Origin: Nitrospirota bacterium
GTDB taxonomy: Bacteria > Nitrospirota > Thermodesulfovibrionia > Thermodesulfovibrionales > JdFR-88
Direction: 5' to 3'
Assembly (NCBI GenBank): GCA_021789555.1
Contig: JAJYJK010000002.1
Coordinates: 62,001 to 126,000, forward strand
DNA length: 64,000 bases
Shown: piece after piece, positions 8,055-14,249 of the stretch
Position numbering within the stretch: the stretch's first letter is position 1
Layout: the number at the start of each line of letters is the position of its first letter
Translations under genes and position numbers: made by a program
The notes under the pieces: generated by a model
Told to the model about the DNA's origin: nothing
What the model saw: only the letters and a program-made list of their open reading frames with translations
Database searches by the model: none

Positions 8055-9333
8055 ACCCGCTCTGAAGACCCTTATTGTGGACGATGAGGACAACGTCCTT
8101 CGGGCCATCAAGAGGCTGTTTATGGACGAGGAGACCGAAGTCCTTACGGCCGCATCCGGCCAGGCGGGGCTCGATATCCTGAAGGAAAACGAGGTCGCCC
8201 TGATCATATCCGACCAGAGGATGCCCGGGATGAGCGGCTCGGAATTTCTGAAGCTGGCCAGAGAAATCGCCCCGGACGCCATAAGGATCATCCTCACCGG
8301 ATATGCCGATGTCACGGCCGCGGTCGACGCGATTAACAAGGGCGGCGCATACAGGTATCTCGGAAAGCCCTGGAACGATTCGGAGCTGCTGATGGTGGCC
8401 AGGGACGCCCTCGACAGATACCGGCTGGTGCGCGAAAACAGGCGCCTCACCGAGCTTACCAGAAGACAGAACGAGGAACTGCAGAAATGGAGCGATGAGC
8501 TGCAGATATACGTCCAGCAGCAGACAATGGAGCTCTCGGAGCAGAACATGAAATTTACCGAACTGAACCGTCGGCTGAACCTGAAAATCGAGGAGTTCAT
8601 CGCCGCCTTCTCCAACCTGGTCGATATCAGGGGCGGGGCCGCTCACGGCCACTCGGAGAACGTGGCCGCGATCACGCAGAGGATAGGGCTAAAACTCGGC
8701 CTGGACAAACAGGCGCTTGAGCGGACCGTCCTGGCGGCCCGGCTGCACGATATAGGGAAGGTGGGCATACCGGACGTCATCGCCATCGCTAAACCGGAAG
8801 CCCTCTCCGGCGACGCACGGCGCAAGTATGAGAGCCATCCGGTCATGGGACAGTCCGCCATCGGCATGATAGAGGAATTTCGGGACTTGGGGGTGCTCAT
8901 CAGGCATCACCACGAAAATTATGACGGCTCCGGCTTCCCGGACGGCCTCAAAGGGGAGAAAATCCCGCTTGGATCAAGGATAATAGCCGGCGCGGACCTG
9001 CTGGACAGGTTTTTAAGCAGCGGCCTTACCATGGGCGAAATAAGCCTGGAGATTAAAAAAAGGTCAGCCACCGTATTGGAACCCGAACTGGCGTATCTGA
9101 TGGGCCACCACCCGGCTGAGTTTACCGGCTTTCGTGCCGGCAACGGCAGCGGCGAGTCCGCCCTGGGCCTGGAGGATTTGAGGCCGGGATTGAGGCTTTC
9201 AAGGGATTTCAGAACGGACGACGGCGTCTTGCTCCTGACGAAAGACACCTTATTGTCCGAAAAACATATAGAACTGCTTAAGAGCTGCGATTTTCTGGAC
9301 CACTCCGAAACGAGTATATTCGTATGGGTCTGA
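8047..9333 (+). CDS. Response regulator with HD-GYP domain (putative c-di-GMP phosphodiesterase)
   Basis: 428 residues from the ATG at 8047, which lies six bases after AGGAGG (8035-8040); an ATG one codon earlier is possible. Receiver domain 1-125 with acidic pair 'VDDED', phospho-acceptor Asp in 'LIISDQRMPGMSG', and 'GKPW'. A coiled coil (about 130-180) leads to an HD-GYP domain with 'ARLHDIGKVGIPD', 'SHPVMGQ', 'HHHENYDGSGFPDGL' and 'RIIAGADLLDR'. The signature reads GFP rather than GYP, a common variant. A C-terminal extension (about 345-428) is of unknown function. It overlaps the kinase gene by eight bases, so the pair is probably a cognate two-component system tuning cyclic di-GMP. Confidence 0.9.
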   Translation: MNEPALKTLIVDDEDNVLRAIKRLFMDEETEVLTAASGQAGLDILKENEVALIISDQRMPGMSGSEFLKLAREIAPDAIRIILTGYADVTAAVDAINKGGAYRYLGKPWNDSELLMVARDALDRYRLVRENRRLTELTRRQNEELQKWSDELQIYVQQQTMELSEQNMKFTELNRRLNLKIEEFIAAFSNLVDIRGGAAHGHSENVAAITQRIGLKLGLDKQALERTVLAARLHDIGKVGIPDVIAIAKPEALSGDARRKYESHPVMGQSAIGMIEEFRDLGVLIRHHHENYDGSGFPDGLKGEKIPLGSRIIAGADLLDRFLSSGLTMGEISLEIKKRSATVLEPELAYLMGHHPAEFTGFRAGNGSGESALGLEDLRPGLRLSRDFRTDDGVLLLTKDTLLSEKHIELLKSCDFLDHSETSIFVWV

Positions 9334-9340
9334 CCGCCGT

Positions 9341-9520
9341 TCAATCCGGATTCATCAATATATAGTCCGCATCGCCTGTCGTTACGTCCTTGTCCGGTTT
9401 CCCGTTTGGCATCTCCGGCAGCGCCACGGCGCAGCGGTAATTCGAGATTTTTGCGAGCTGCGCCGGTATCCCCCTTTCCCACGCGTGCCCTATGCCGGTA
9501 AGCACCACCACCTTCACGCC
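9341..9520 (-). pseudogene. C-terminal remnant of a ChaN-family (DUF399) protein
   Basis: About 59 residues ending at a stop at 9341-9343. They match the end of ChaN-like haem/iron-uptake lipoproteins: 'VVVLTGIGHAWERGIPAQL' followed by 'VALPEMPNG' and 'DADYILMNPD'. Upstream of 9520 on the minus strand the similarity stops abruptly and runs into a hexanucleotide low-complexity tract and a terminator hairpin belonging to another gene, so the 5' three-quarters of the gene is missing. The family call is by eye. Confidence 0.6.
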
Positions 9521-9544
9521 AGGCGAACTAAATGGGAAATGATG

Positions 9545-9583
9545 AAATAAAAACGAAAACGAAAATGAAAATGAAAGTGAAAG
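9545..9583. repeat. AAAACG/AAAATG hexanucleotide tract
   Basis: About six consecutive hexamers of the form AAAACG, AAAATG or AAAGTG. It sits at the breakpoint of the ChaN remnant. Confidence 0.7.
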
Positions 9584-9603
9584 ATTCCAGACGGAAAAGA
9601 AAA

Positions 9604-9627
9604 GGCGGCTGCCGGCCGGCAGCCGCC
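9604..9627 (-). terminator. Rho-independent terminator of the 9.7-10.2 kb gene
   Basis: A perfect 24-base palindrome (GGCGGCTGCCGG plus its complement). On the minus strand it is followed directly by TTTTCTTTT. It lies about 100 bases past the stop of the secreted basic protein gene. Confidence 0.7.
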
Positions 9628-9647
9628 CCGAACATCGGATTCTATTT

Positions 9648-9721
9648 CCCCTCACCCCTGCCCTCTGCCTTTGGGAGAGGGCAGGGGTGTCCCGCCCCTA
9701 GCGGGACGGAGGGTGAGGGAA
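9648..9721. repeat. Dispersed GC-rich repeat, full copy with three nested stems
   Basis: An outer stem (TCCCCTCACC with GGGTGAGGGA) encloses two hairpins: CACCCCTGCCCTCT/GAGAGGGCAGGGGTG and GTCCCGC/GCGGGAC. It would fold as a three-way junction in RNA or a cruciform in DNA. It shares its arms with the elements at 5606, 52210 and 63952. Confidence 0.65.
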
Positions 9722-9725
9722 ATCG

Positions 9726-10238
9726 CTAATCGTCATCACCGCGACCCATGCCGCGGTGCCAGCCGCGGTCGTGCTCGCGCCGCCCCCCCTCGTCTCTGTC
9801 CCAATGCCTTTCCCGCTCCCAGCGCCTCCAATGGCCCCGGAGCCGACCATAAGGAATGCGCCCGTAACGAGCCGGCCTGCCGCGCCAGCCGGGCGGAAGC
9901 ATCACAAGCGGACGTGGCACACGGCGCGGGGCCATGAACATCCACGGCCCCCTGTAATAAGGCGACCTGTACCAGCGGCCCTCATACGGACGCCACCATA
10001 AACCGTGATAAAAGAAGATGTTTACATCCACATCAGGCACATAATACACATACGTGCCCGGGATCACCACCACATCGGGCGGCGCAGGAAACGCCATCGG
10101 GGGCGGCGCAGGATACACGACCGCAGGCGTCCCCAAACCTATGCCAATGTTTAAGTTTACACCCGCGCCGGCGGCGCCGACCAGCCCTGTCGAGACCAGC
10201 AGCGCAGCCCCAAAGACCACCAAGACCGCTTTTTTCAT
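9726..10238 (-). CDS. Secreted basic protein of unknown function
   Basis: 170 residues from the second of two adjacent ATGs, which is better spaced from GGAGAGG. A signal peptide is clear (MKKAVLVVFGAALLVSTGLV, cleaved after about residue 25). A Pro-rich stretch (VVYPAPPPMAFPAPP) follows, then a Trp/Tyr-rich segment 'YYVPDVDVNIFFYHGLWW' and 'YRSPYYRGPW'. The C-terminal third is very rich in Arg, with Trp, Gly, His and Asp, ending RGDDD. This W/Y-rich, R-rich layout is familiar from uncharacterised exported proteins of delta-proteobacteria-like genomes. Location is probably periplasmic or surface-associated. It is monocistronic, with a terminator at 9604-9627. I do not recognise a function. 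Confidence 0.75.
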   Translation of the reverse strand: MKKAVLVVFGAALLVSTGLVGAAGAGVNLNIGIGLGTPAVVYPAPPPMAFPAPPDVVVIPGTYVYYVPDVDVNIFFYHGLWWRPYEGRWYRSPYYRGPWMFMAPRRVPRPLVMLPPGWRGRPARYGRIPYGRLRGHWRRWERERHWDRDEGGRREHDRGWHRGMGRGDDD

Positions 10239-10284
10239 CATTGGACCTCTCCTCGCAAAATAAAAAAATTCATGCGGATTGATC

Positions 10285-10316
10285 TTTTCCGCGGGGGACT
10301 AGTCCCCCGCGGAAAA
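10285..10316. repeat. 32-bp perfect palindrome centred on ACTAGT
   Basis: The left arm TTTTCCGCGGGGGACT is followed without spacer by its exact complement. The sequence between the secreted-protein gene and the nitroreductase (10242-10548) otherwise holds only the repeat at 10335-10380, a pair of imperfect 'ATTNATTTTATCCC' direct repeats at about 10371-10408, and no visible gene. Confidence 0.75.
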
Positions 10317-10334
10317 TTGATGTGAAACTCCGTG

Positions 10335-10380
10335 GCAAATCTTTATCCACGGTCAATACGCTCACTGTCCATTAATTTTA
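10335..10380. repeat. GCAAG...ATACGCTC...TCCATT dispersed repeat, copy 1
   Basis: GCAAAT, then a T-rich stretch, TCCACGGTCAATACGCTCAC and TGTCCATTAATTTT. It aligns with the copies at 13996-14040 and 41878-41930. A palindrome lies just to its left here and at copy 2. Confidence 0.6.
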
Positions 10381-10548
10381 TCCCTGCCCCATTGATTTTA
10401 TCCCCGTCATTGAGATAAAACCTGTGACCGAGGTCACCAGTGAGGCCACCAGTGGCCGGGTCGCCACAGCCGCAGATGGACCGACAGCGGGCGTATTGCC
10501 CGAAAGGCCGGGAAAAAACCCTGGCAATATCCGGACAGGGCGGGAAGC

Positions 10549-11064
10549 TCATTTGAAAATCACGGCCTCTTCCGCCCGCACCCTGGCAGGGGCATCCGGC
10601 ACTATGAGCGGGTAGCCCACAGGCAGGATGGCCACGGGCCTGAAATCCTCGGGCAGCTCCAGGGCCTTGCTGACATCCTTTTCATTGAACGCGCCGACCC
10701 AGACGCTGCCAAGGCCAAGCTCGCATGCCTCAAGCATCATGCACATGGCGCTGAGGGTCGCGTCCTGCACACAGTAGAGCTCTACGCCCCGCCTGCCGTA
10801 TCTCCCCGAAACCGTCTCTTTGTCCGCGCAGGCCACCACGACAAGCGGCGCCCTGGCTATGAAACCCTGCCCGTAAGCGGCCATCGCTAGTTTTTGCCTG
10901 ATGGCGGCCTCCGTTACGAAATAGAACTTCCGCGACTGGAGGTTCCCCGCCGAGGGCGCCCATAACAGCGCCTCTATGAGCTTGTCCACGGCCTCCCGCG
11001 AGACCTGCTTATCCTCGAAATTCCTGATGCTCCTTCTCTCCATGATAACGGAAAGAACTTCCAT
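10549..11064 (-). CDS. Nitroreductase-family FMN oxidoreductase
   Basis: 171 residues from the ATG at 11064, which has GGAGGGGG upstream at normal spacing; a GTG at 11082 is the alternative. The N-terminus 'VIMERRSIRNFEDKQV' with RRSIR is the FMN phosphate-binding signature. 'LLWAPSAGNLQSRKFYFV' and 'GLGSVWVGAFNEKDV' follow the family pattern, and the C-terminus carries 'PVAILPVGYPLIVPDAPAR'. The family reduces nitro groups, quinones or flavins with NAD(P)H; the physiological substrate is unknown. It lies 26 bases downstream of the PPC-domain gene on the same strand, so the two are probably cotranscribed. Confidence 0.88.
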   Translation of the reverse strand: MEVLSVIMERRSIRNFEDKQVSREAVDKLIEALLWAPSAGNLQSRKFYFVTEAAIRQKLAMAAYGQGFIARAPLVVVACADKETVSGRYGRRGVELYCVQDATLSAMCMMLEACELGLGSVWVGAFNEKDVSKALELPEDFRPVAILPVGYPLIVPDAPARVRAEEAVIFK

Positions 11065-11090
11065 TGAAAAATCCCCCTCCACTTGGTTTT

Positions 11091-11525
11091 TTAGAGCCTG
11101 AGCAGCGCGAGACCGGAGGCGGGGTCCACCTGTCTGCCGGCGTCAATGCCGGCGATTTCGAATATGACCGCCTCCAGCACAAGAAAGGTCCTGGAGTTCT
11201 CCCTCAGACAGCCGACCTTTACACTTTCACCCCGTCCGGCGGCCATGTGGAGATGGATTTTCGGCCCGTTCTCGTCCCAGAATATGGTGCCCGTGCCCAC
11301 AAGCTCGCTATTTCCGCTGATTTCGCCCCAGACCGGCTCGGGCGGCATCTCGTCCCCCTTGGGGCCGAGGACTATCCTGCCTCCTTTCACGCCGCCCACG
11401 AGGAAAAAGACCGCAGAGCGTATCTCCTGCTCCCTTGAAAACCCTGCCAGCGACTGAAGAAAGTCCTCCCCGTCATCGAAGCTGGCAACAAAGACCCTTC
11501 CGGTCCGTCCCGCCTGGTATTTCAT
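11091..11525 (-). CDS. PPC/DUF296 domain protein
   Basis: 144 residues covering a single plants-and-prokaryotes-conserved (PPC, DUF296) domain. Visible features are the start 'MKYQAGRTGRVFVASFDDG', the glycine-rich core 'SAVFFLVGGVKGGRIVLGP', the metal-site motif 'HLHMAAGR' with two His residues, and the end 'IFEIAGIDAGRQVDPASGLALL'. In plants the domain accompanies AT-hooks; bacterial stand-alone forms are trimeric and of uncertain role. It is followed by the nitroreductase. The start at 11525 is supported by AGGAAAGG just upstream on the minus strand. Confidence 0.85.
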   Translation of the reverse strand: MKYQAGRTGRVFVASFDDGEDFLQSLAGFSREQEIRSAVFFLVGGVKGGRIVLGPKGDEMPPEPVWGEISGNSELVGTGTIFWDENGPKIHLHMAAGRGESVKVGCLRENSRTFLVLEAVIFEIAGIDAGRQVDPASGLALLRL

Positions 11526-11604
11526 GTCCTTTCCTCGTAAATAATTGAATCTACCTTTAATTGTTCCGAAATCTTTTGCTCTTTTGGCCTTTGGGGCTTT
11601 TTGT

Positions 11605-11817
11605 TTACCACATTATCGATAGCAGGCTTTTGATGTCCGACTGCAGGCGATGGTACTTGCAGTCGAGCACCATGCACTGGTCGGAACGATAGCAGTAGCC
11701 GCCCTTTATCACCACATGCACCTCAACCCCGGATTTCTCCCTGTGAGGGCACGGGATGTGGAGCTTGCCGGTGCTCTCGGAAAACTTCTTCTTCTCGAAA
11801 ACGTCTTTCACTGACAT
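11605..11817 (-). CDS. Small Cys/His-containing protein of unknown function
   Basis: 70 residues from the ATG at 11817. The frame extends a few codons upstream to a TTG inside a terminator region. The protein starts MSVKDVFEKKKFSES and then has a cluster of possible metal ligands: 'HIPCPHREKSG', 'GGYCYRSDQC' and 'LDCKYHRL'. The spacing suggests a small zinc- or iron-sulfur-binding fold. No good Shine-Dalgarno sequence is visible, and the terminator at 11828-11858 ends only 11 bases upstream, so expression may depend on readthrough. I do not recognise the family. It precedes the PPC-domain gene by 79 bases on the same strand. Confidence 0.6.
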   Translation of the reverse strand: MSVKDVFEKKKFSESTGKLHIPCPHREKSGVEVHVVIKGGYCYRSDQCMVLDCKYHRLQSDIKSLLSIMW

Positions 11818-11827
11818 TATTATAACC

Positions 11828-11858
11828 AAAAAGGGGCCGCCAAATGGCGGCCCCTTTT
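11828..11858 (-). terminator. Rho-independent terminator, probably bidirectional
   Basis: Stem GGGGCCGCC/GGCGGCCCC with a four-base loop, flanked by five A on one side and four T on the other. On the minus strand it ends with TTTTT. It closes the transcript that contains the peptide gene at 11942-12004. Confidence 0.85.
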
Positions 11859-11941
11859 CATAGCCCTCTACAATCCGGGGAAACCTCGCCCGTGCGAACC
11901 CCGCGTACTACTTTCCCTTGCTGTTTGCCCCTTGTCCCTCG

Positions 11942-12004
11942 TTAGCAGGGGTGCATGCAAACGGAGCCGATTACGCGCGGCCTTGCGTATCTCAGCTTTC
12001 TCAT
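11942..12004 (-). CDS. 20-aa peptide A, candidate modified-peptide precursor
   Basis: This complete small gene encodes MRKLRYARPRVIGSVCMHPC and stops with TAA. It has an excellent ribosome-binding site: AAAGGAGGG ending about eight bases before the ATG. A sister peptide at 13858-13932 shares KLRYARPRV, GSVC and HPC. The N-terminal 'YARPRV-G' resembles the YxxPxL/V motif with which several ribosomally made, post-translationally modified peptides bind a PqqD-like recognition element, and the C-terminal CxHPC offers residues for modification. That resemblance is an inference; no maturation enzyme lies in the window. It is 52 bases past the stop of the secreted protein gene at 12056 and before a terminator, so it is probably the last gene of that operon. 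It could instead be an unmodified regulatory peptide. Confidence 0.55.
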   Translation of the reverse strand: MRKLRYARPRVIGSVCMHPC

Positions 12005-12055
12005 ATCCCAGCCCTCCTTTCTCTCGAAGACTCCACCTTAACGCCTGCTGTCCAT

Positions 12056-12931
12056 TTAATAACGATACCCGGCCATCCAACTGTCCCAGGTGATATTCAC
12101 TCCTGTCAGATGGTCTCCGCTTTTTACGGTTATCGGGCAGTCCGGAAAACAATTGTACTTTCTCGGATCACCATATATGGACCAGCACGCGTTGGAAGTG
12201 GCAAATACCGCCCCGCCCCCGGACATGGTTTGCGAGCAGGTGGAAGAAGGTTCAGCGCCTGCCGTACCGCTTGCCGGGACGCCGCTTAAGGCGTAAATGT
12301 AATACGTCCCCGGATTCCTTAATATTATGGTGTAATTGCCGTTGGAATCGGTGGGCGCCTCGGCGGGGTATTTTATTCCCGGTTGGGGATAATAAACCCC
12401 GGGGTGTATAAGTGTCGTTGTGGCCATGACGAAGAATGGGCACGTCGGGCAGTTGCTGAAAACCTGTCCCGAGATGGCAATTGGCGCGGAATTGAATACC
12501 TGGGCGTATACCGTGCCGAGATTTATTGCCGAGCCGGCGGCAACGGTAATGGTGGAGGAACTGCCGGCCATATGCCACGTATAATCCCCGCTTCTGGGCG
12601 GGCCGTATGCCTGGGCCTGGGTGGGGATAGCAGAAAGCGGCGCCCTCCGGGTTATCCTGATGTGGTAAATCCCCTCGGGGACGCTCACCGAAATATTGCC
12701 GTTTGCATCGGACGGCCCGAGGATATACTGCGCGGCCCTGAAATATTTTTCCATGATCGGAGCCCCCTGCGGGTATGCATGGAGATAGACGTAGGCCCCG
12801 GCAAGCGGCTGGTTGACCCCGCTTCCGTTATAGATAAATGTCGCGGTAATAGTGCCGTTAGCCATTGCCGTTCCGGCAAAAAGCACTGTCGCAAGCGCCA
12901 GCATGACCAATACGATAAAAATTCTTTTCAC
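12056..12931 (-). CDS. Secreted protein with carboxypeptidase-regulatory-like beta-sandwich domains (A)
   Basis: 291 residues if translation begins at the GTG at 12931, which gives a clean signal peptide (VKRIFIVLVMLALATVLFAG, cleavage after AMA) and has AAGGAGGAAGG upstream; the frame is open to 12982. The mature protein has two prealbumin-like (carboxypeptidase regulatory) domains. The first, from about residue 27, contains 'PLAGAYVYLHAYP' and 'ILGPSDANGNISVSVPEG'. The second contains 'ISGQVFSNCPTCPFFV' and 'TDSNGNYTIILRNPGTYYIY'. Such domains are structural or carbohydrate-binding modules in exported proteins; no catalytic motif is seen. Paired cysteines suggest disulfides. It is a paralogue of the gene just upstream (12963-13775). 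Confidence 0.75.
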   Translation of the reverse strand: MKRIFIVLVMLALATVLFAGTAMANGTITATFIYNGSGVNQPLAGAYVYLHAYPQGAPIMEKYFRAAQYILGPSDANGNISVSVPEGIYHIRITRRAPLSAIPTQAQAYGPPRSGDYTWHMAGSSSTITVAAGSAINLGTVYAQVFNSAPIAISGQVFSNCPTCPFFVMATTTLIHPGVYYPQPGIKYPAEAPTDSNGNYTIILRNPGTYYIYALSGVPASGTAGAEPSSTCSQTMSGGGAVFATSNACWSIYGDPRKYNCFPDCPITVKSGDHLTGVNITWDSWMAGYRY

Positions 12932-12962
12932 GTTAATCGCCTTCCTCCTTTGGTGGCTGCTC

Positions 12963-13775
12963 TTAATAACCCGGGACAGCAATGTTTTCTCCGCTTACCG
13001 AAGAAGTAACGTTTACCGGGCAGTTGTAATAGAAATAATCGCCGCAGTCCTCGCATCCCACGCCCGTGGCGCATGTCGGATAGCCGCCCGGATAGTTGGT
13101 GTTAGCGAAATTCAGGTTCGGGCTCGCGTAGACGTAATAGGTCCCGGTATTTTTAATTGTGACGGTATAGTTTCCGTTAGCGTCGGTCCAGGCCGGGTAC
13201 TTTATGCTGCCGCATTCGTTGAAGGAATGGGCATAGCCCCAGTTGCCCGATTCGCAGGGCGCGGTCGTCGCCTTTACCGCCCAGCCCGCCAGAGGTTTGC
13301 CCGAAGCGCCCTTCACCGTCCCGGATATCGTGACAGGCTGGCCGTATACGGTGGTGTTTACCGTCCCCAGGGAAACCACTCCATTGGTAGTGATTGTTAT
13401 GGTCGGGGGACTGCCGGTGTAGTCCCAGGTATAATCCCCCGGATACGGTGGGCCCTCGTATGACGAGTAAGTGTATATCCCCGGATATGATAAGTAAGCC
13501 TCCCTCGCCGTGATCCGTACATAATAAGTGCCCTCGGGCACACTTACTGAAATATTTCCATTCGCATCGGATGGCCCAAGGATATAAGCGGCGTTCTGAT
13601 AGTATTGCTCCTGGGGTGGCAACTGGGCATTGCTCTGCAGATATACATAAGCGTTTGATAGCGGCTGGCCATTATAAAGGACAGTGGCCGTCAGCGTGCC
13701 GTTTGCCAATGCCGCCCCCGCGGAAAGCAGCATCGCCGGCATAAAGACGATAAAAATGTAAGGCCATTTTTTCAT
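12963..13775 (-). CDS. Secreted protein with carboxypeptidase-regulatory-like beta-sandwich domains (B)
   Basis: 270 residues. Signal peptide MKKWPYIFIVFMPAMLLSAG, cleaved near ALA. Two prealbumin-like domains: one with 'NGQPLSNAYVYLQSN', 'ILGPSDANGNISVSVPEG' and 'YYVRITAREAYL', the other with 'VTISGTVKGASGKPLAGW' and 'TDANGNYTVTIKNTGTYYVY'. The C-terminus is Cys-rich (CATGVGCEDCGDYFYYNC), probably disulfide-bonded. Paralogue A, 31 bases downstream, shares exact blocks such as ILGPSDANGNISVSVPEG, so the two arose by tandem duplication. It lies between a 24-aa peptide gene and paralogue A, apparently in one operon. A role at the cell surface or in the periplasm is likely; the ligand is unknown. 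Confidence 0.75.
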   Translation of the reverse strand: MKKWPYIFIVFMPAMLLSAGAALANGTLTATVLYNGQPLSNAYVYLQSNAQLPPQEQYYQNAAYILGPSDANGNISVSVPEGTYYVRITAREAYLSYPGIYTYSSYEGPPYPGDYTWDYTGSPPTITITTNGVVSLGTVNTTVYGQPVTISGTVKGASGKPLAGWAVKATTAPCESGNWGYAHSFNECGSIKYPAWTDANGNYTVTIKNTGTYYVYASPNLNFANTNYPGGYPTCATGVGCEDCGDYFYYNCPVNVTSSVSGENIAVPGY

Positions 13776-13857
13776 GATGTCATTTACCCCCCTTAGGGTG
13801 ACTTCTTGTCACCCGGTCCATTTGTCTAAAATGAGGGCGCAGCAGGCAACGCCCCTA

Positions 13858-13932
13858 CTATAACTTGCCCTGGCAGGGATGCACGCAAACGGAGCCGGCT
13901 ACGCGCGGCCTTGCGTATCTCAGCTTTTTCAT
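13858..13932 (-). CDS. 24-aa peptide B, candidate modified-peptide precursor
   Basis: This small gene is complete with start and stop (TAG). It encodes a peptide beginning MKKLRYARPRVAGSVCVHPC and ending QGKL. The ribosome-binding site AAGGAGG ends nine bases before the ATG. Compared with peptide A the changes are R2K, I12A and M17V, one silent change, and a four-residue extension; Cys16, His18, Pro19 and Cys20 are kept. It lies 82 bases upstream of secreted protein B and downstream of a good promoter match (14109-14137), so it is the first gene of the proposed operon. The 65-base block shared with peptide A includes the coding part but not the flanks beyond the start region. Confidence 0.55.
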   Translation of the reverse strand: MKKLRYARPRVAGSVCVHPCQGKL

Positions 13933-13974
13933 GTCCCATTCCTCCTTCCTTCCGGGAATTGAAGAGCCCCGCGG

Positions 13975-14040
13975 CTTGAGGGGACTAGTCCCCCCGCAAG
14001 TTTTTGTCCGCGAGGGATACGCTCGCTATCCATTTTTATT
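13975..14040. repeat. GGGGACTAGTCCCC palindrome plus GCAAG...ATACGCTCGCTATCC repeat, copy 2
   Basis: An imperfect palindrome (CTTG...GGGGACTAGTCCCC...CAAG, 13975-14000) resembles the perfect one at 10285-10316. It runs directly into GCAAG, a T-run, GTCCGCGAGGGATACGCTCG and CTATCCATTTTTATT, which matches copies 1 and 3. It lies in the leader of the peptide B operon. Confidence 0.6.
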
Positions 14041-14108
14041 TGCAACCCCAATTTCCCATCGCAACCGTAAGCAGCAATTCCCGTACCCGAAACTATGGAA
14101 ATTTAAAT

Positions 14109-14137
14109 AGAATACTAGACCCTCAGCTAAAATTCAA
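14109..14137 (-). promoter_or_regulatory. Predicted sigma-70 promoter of the peptide/secreted-protein operon
   Basis: On the minus strand TTGAAT (-35) is separated by 17 bases from TATTCT (-10). The transcript would start near 14102, giving a leader of about 170 bases before peptide B that contains repeat copy 2. The surrounding 14050-14200 stretch is AT-rich and holds no other gene. Confidence 0.45.
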
Positions 14138-14249
14138 CATATAATTCAACCAGTTTCAGATTTTTATAATTTAGAAAATGAATATTTTACATCAGCAATT
14201 CCTGTGCGAAATGGCACTGAGCAGTTGCGATATAACGCAATACGGAGAC

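Noticed and set aside
9545-9583. Possible phase-variable coding tract
   Set aside because: The hexamers lie outside any intact gene, so slippage would have no coding effect.
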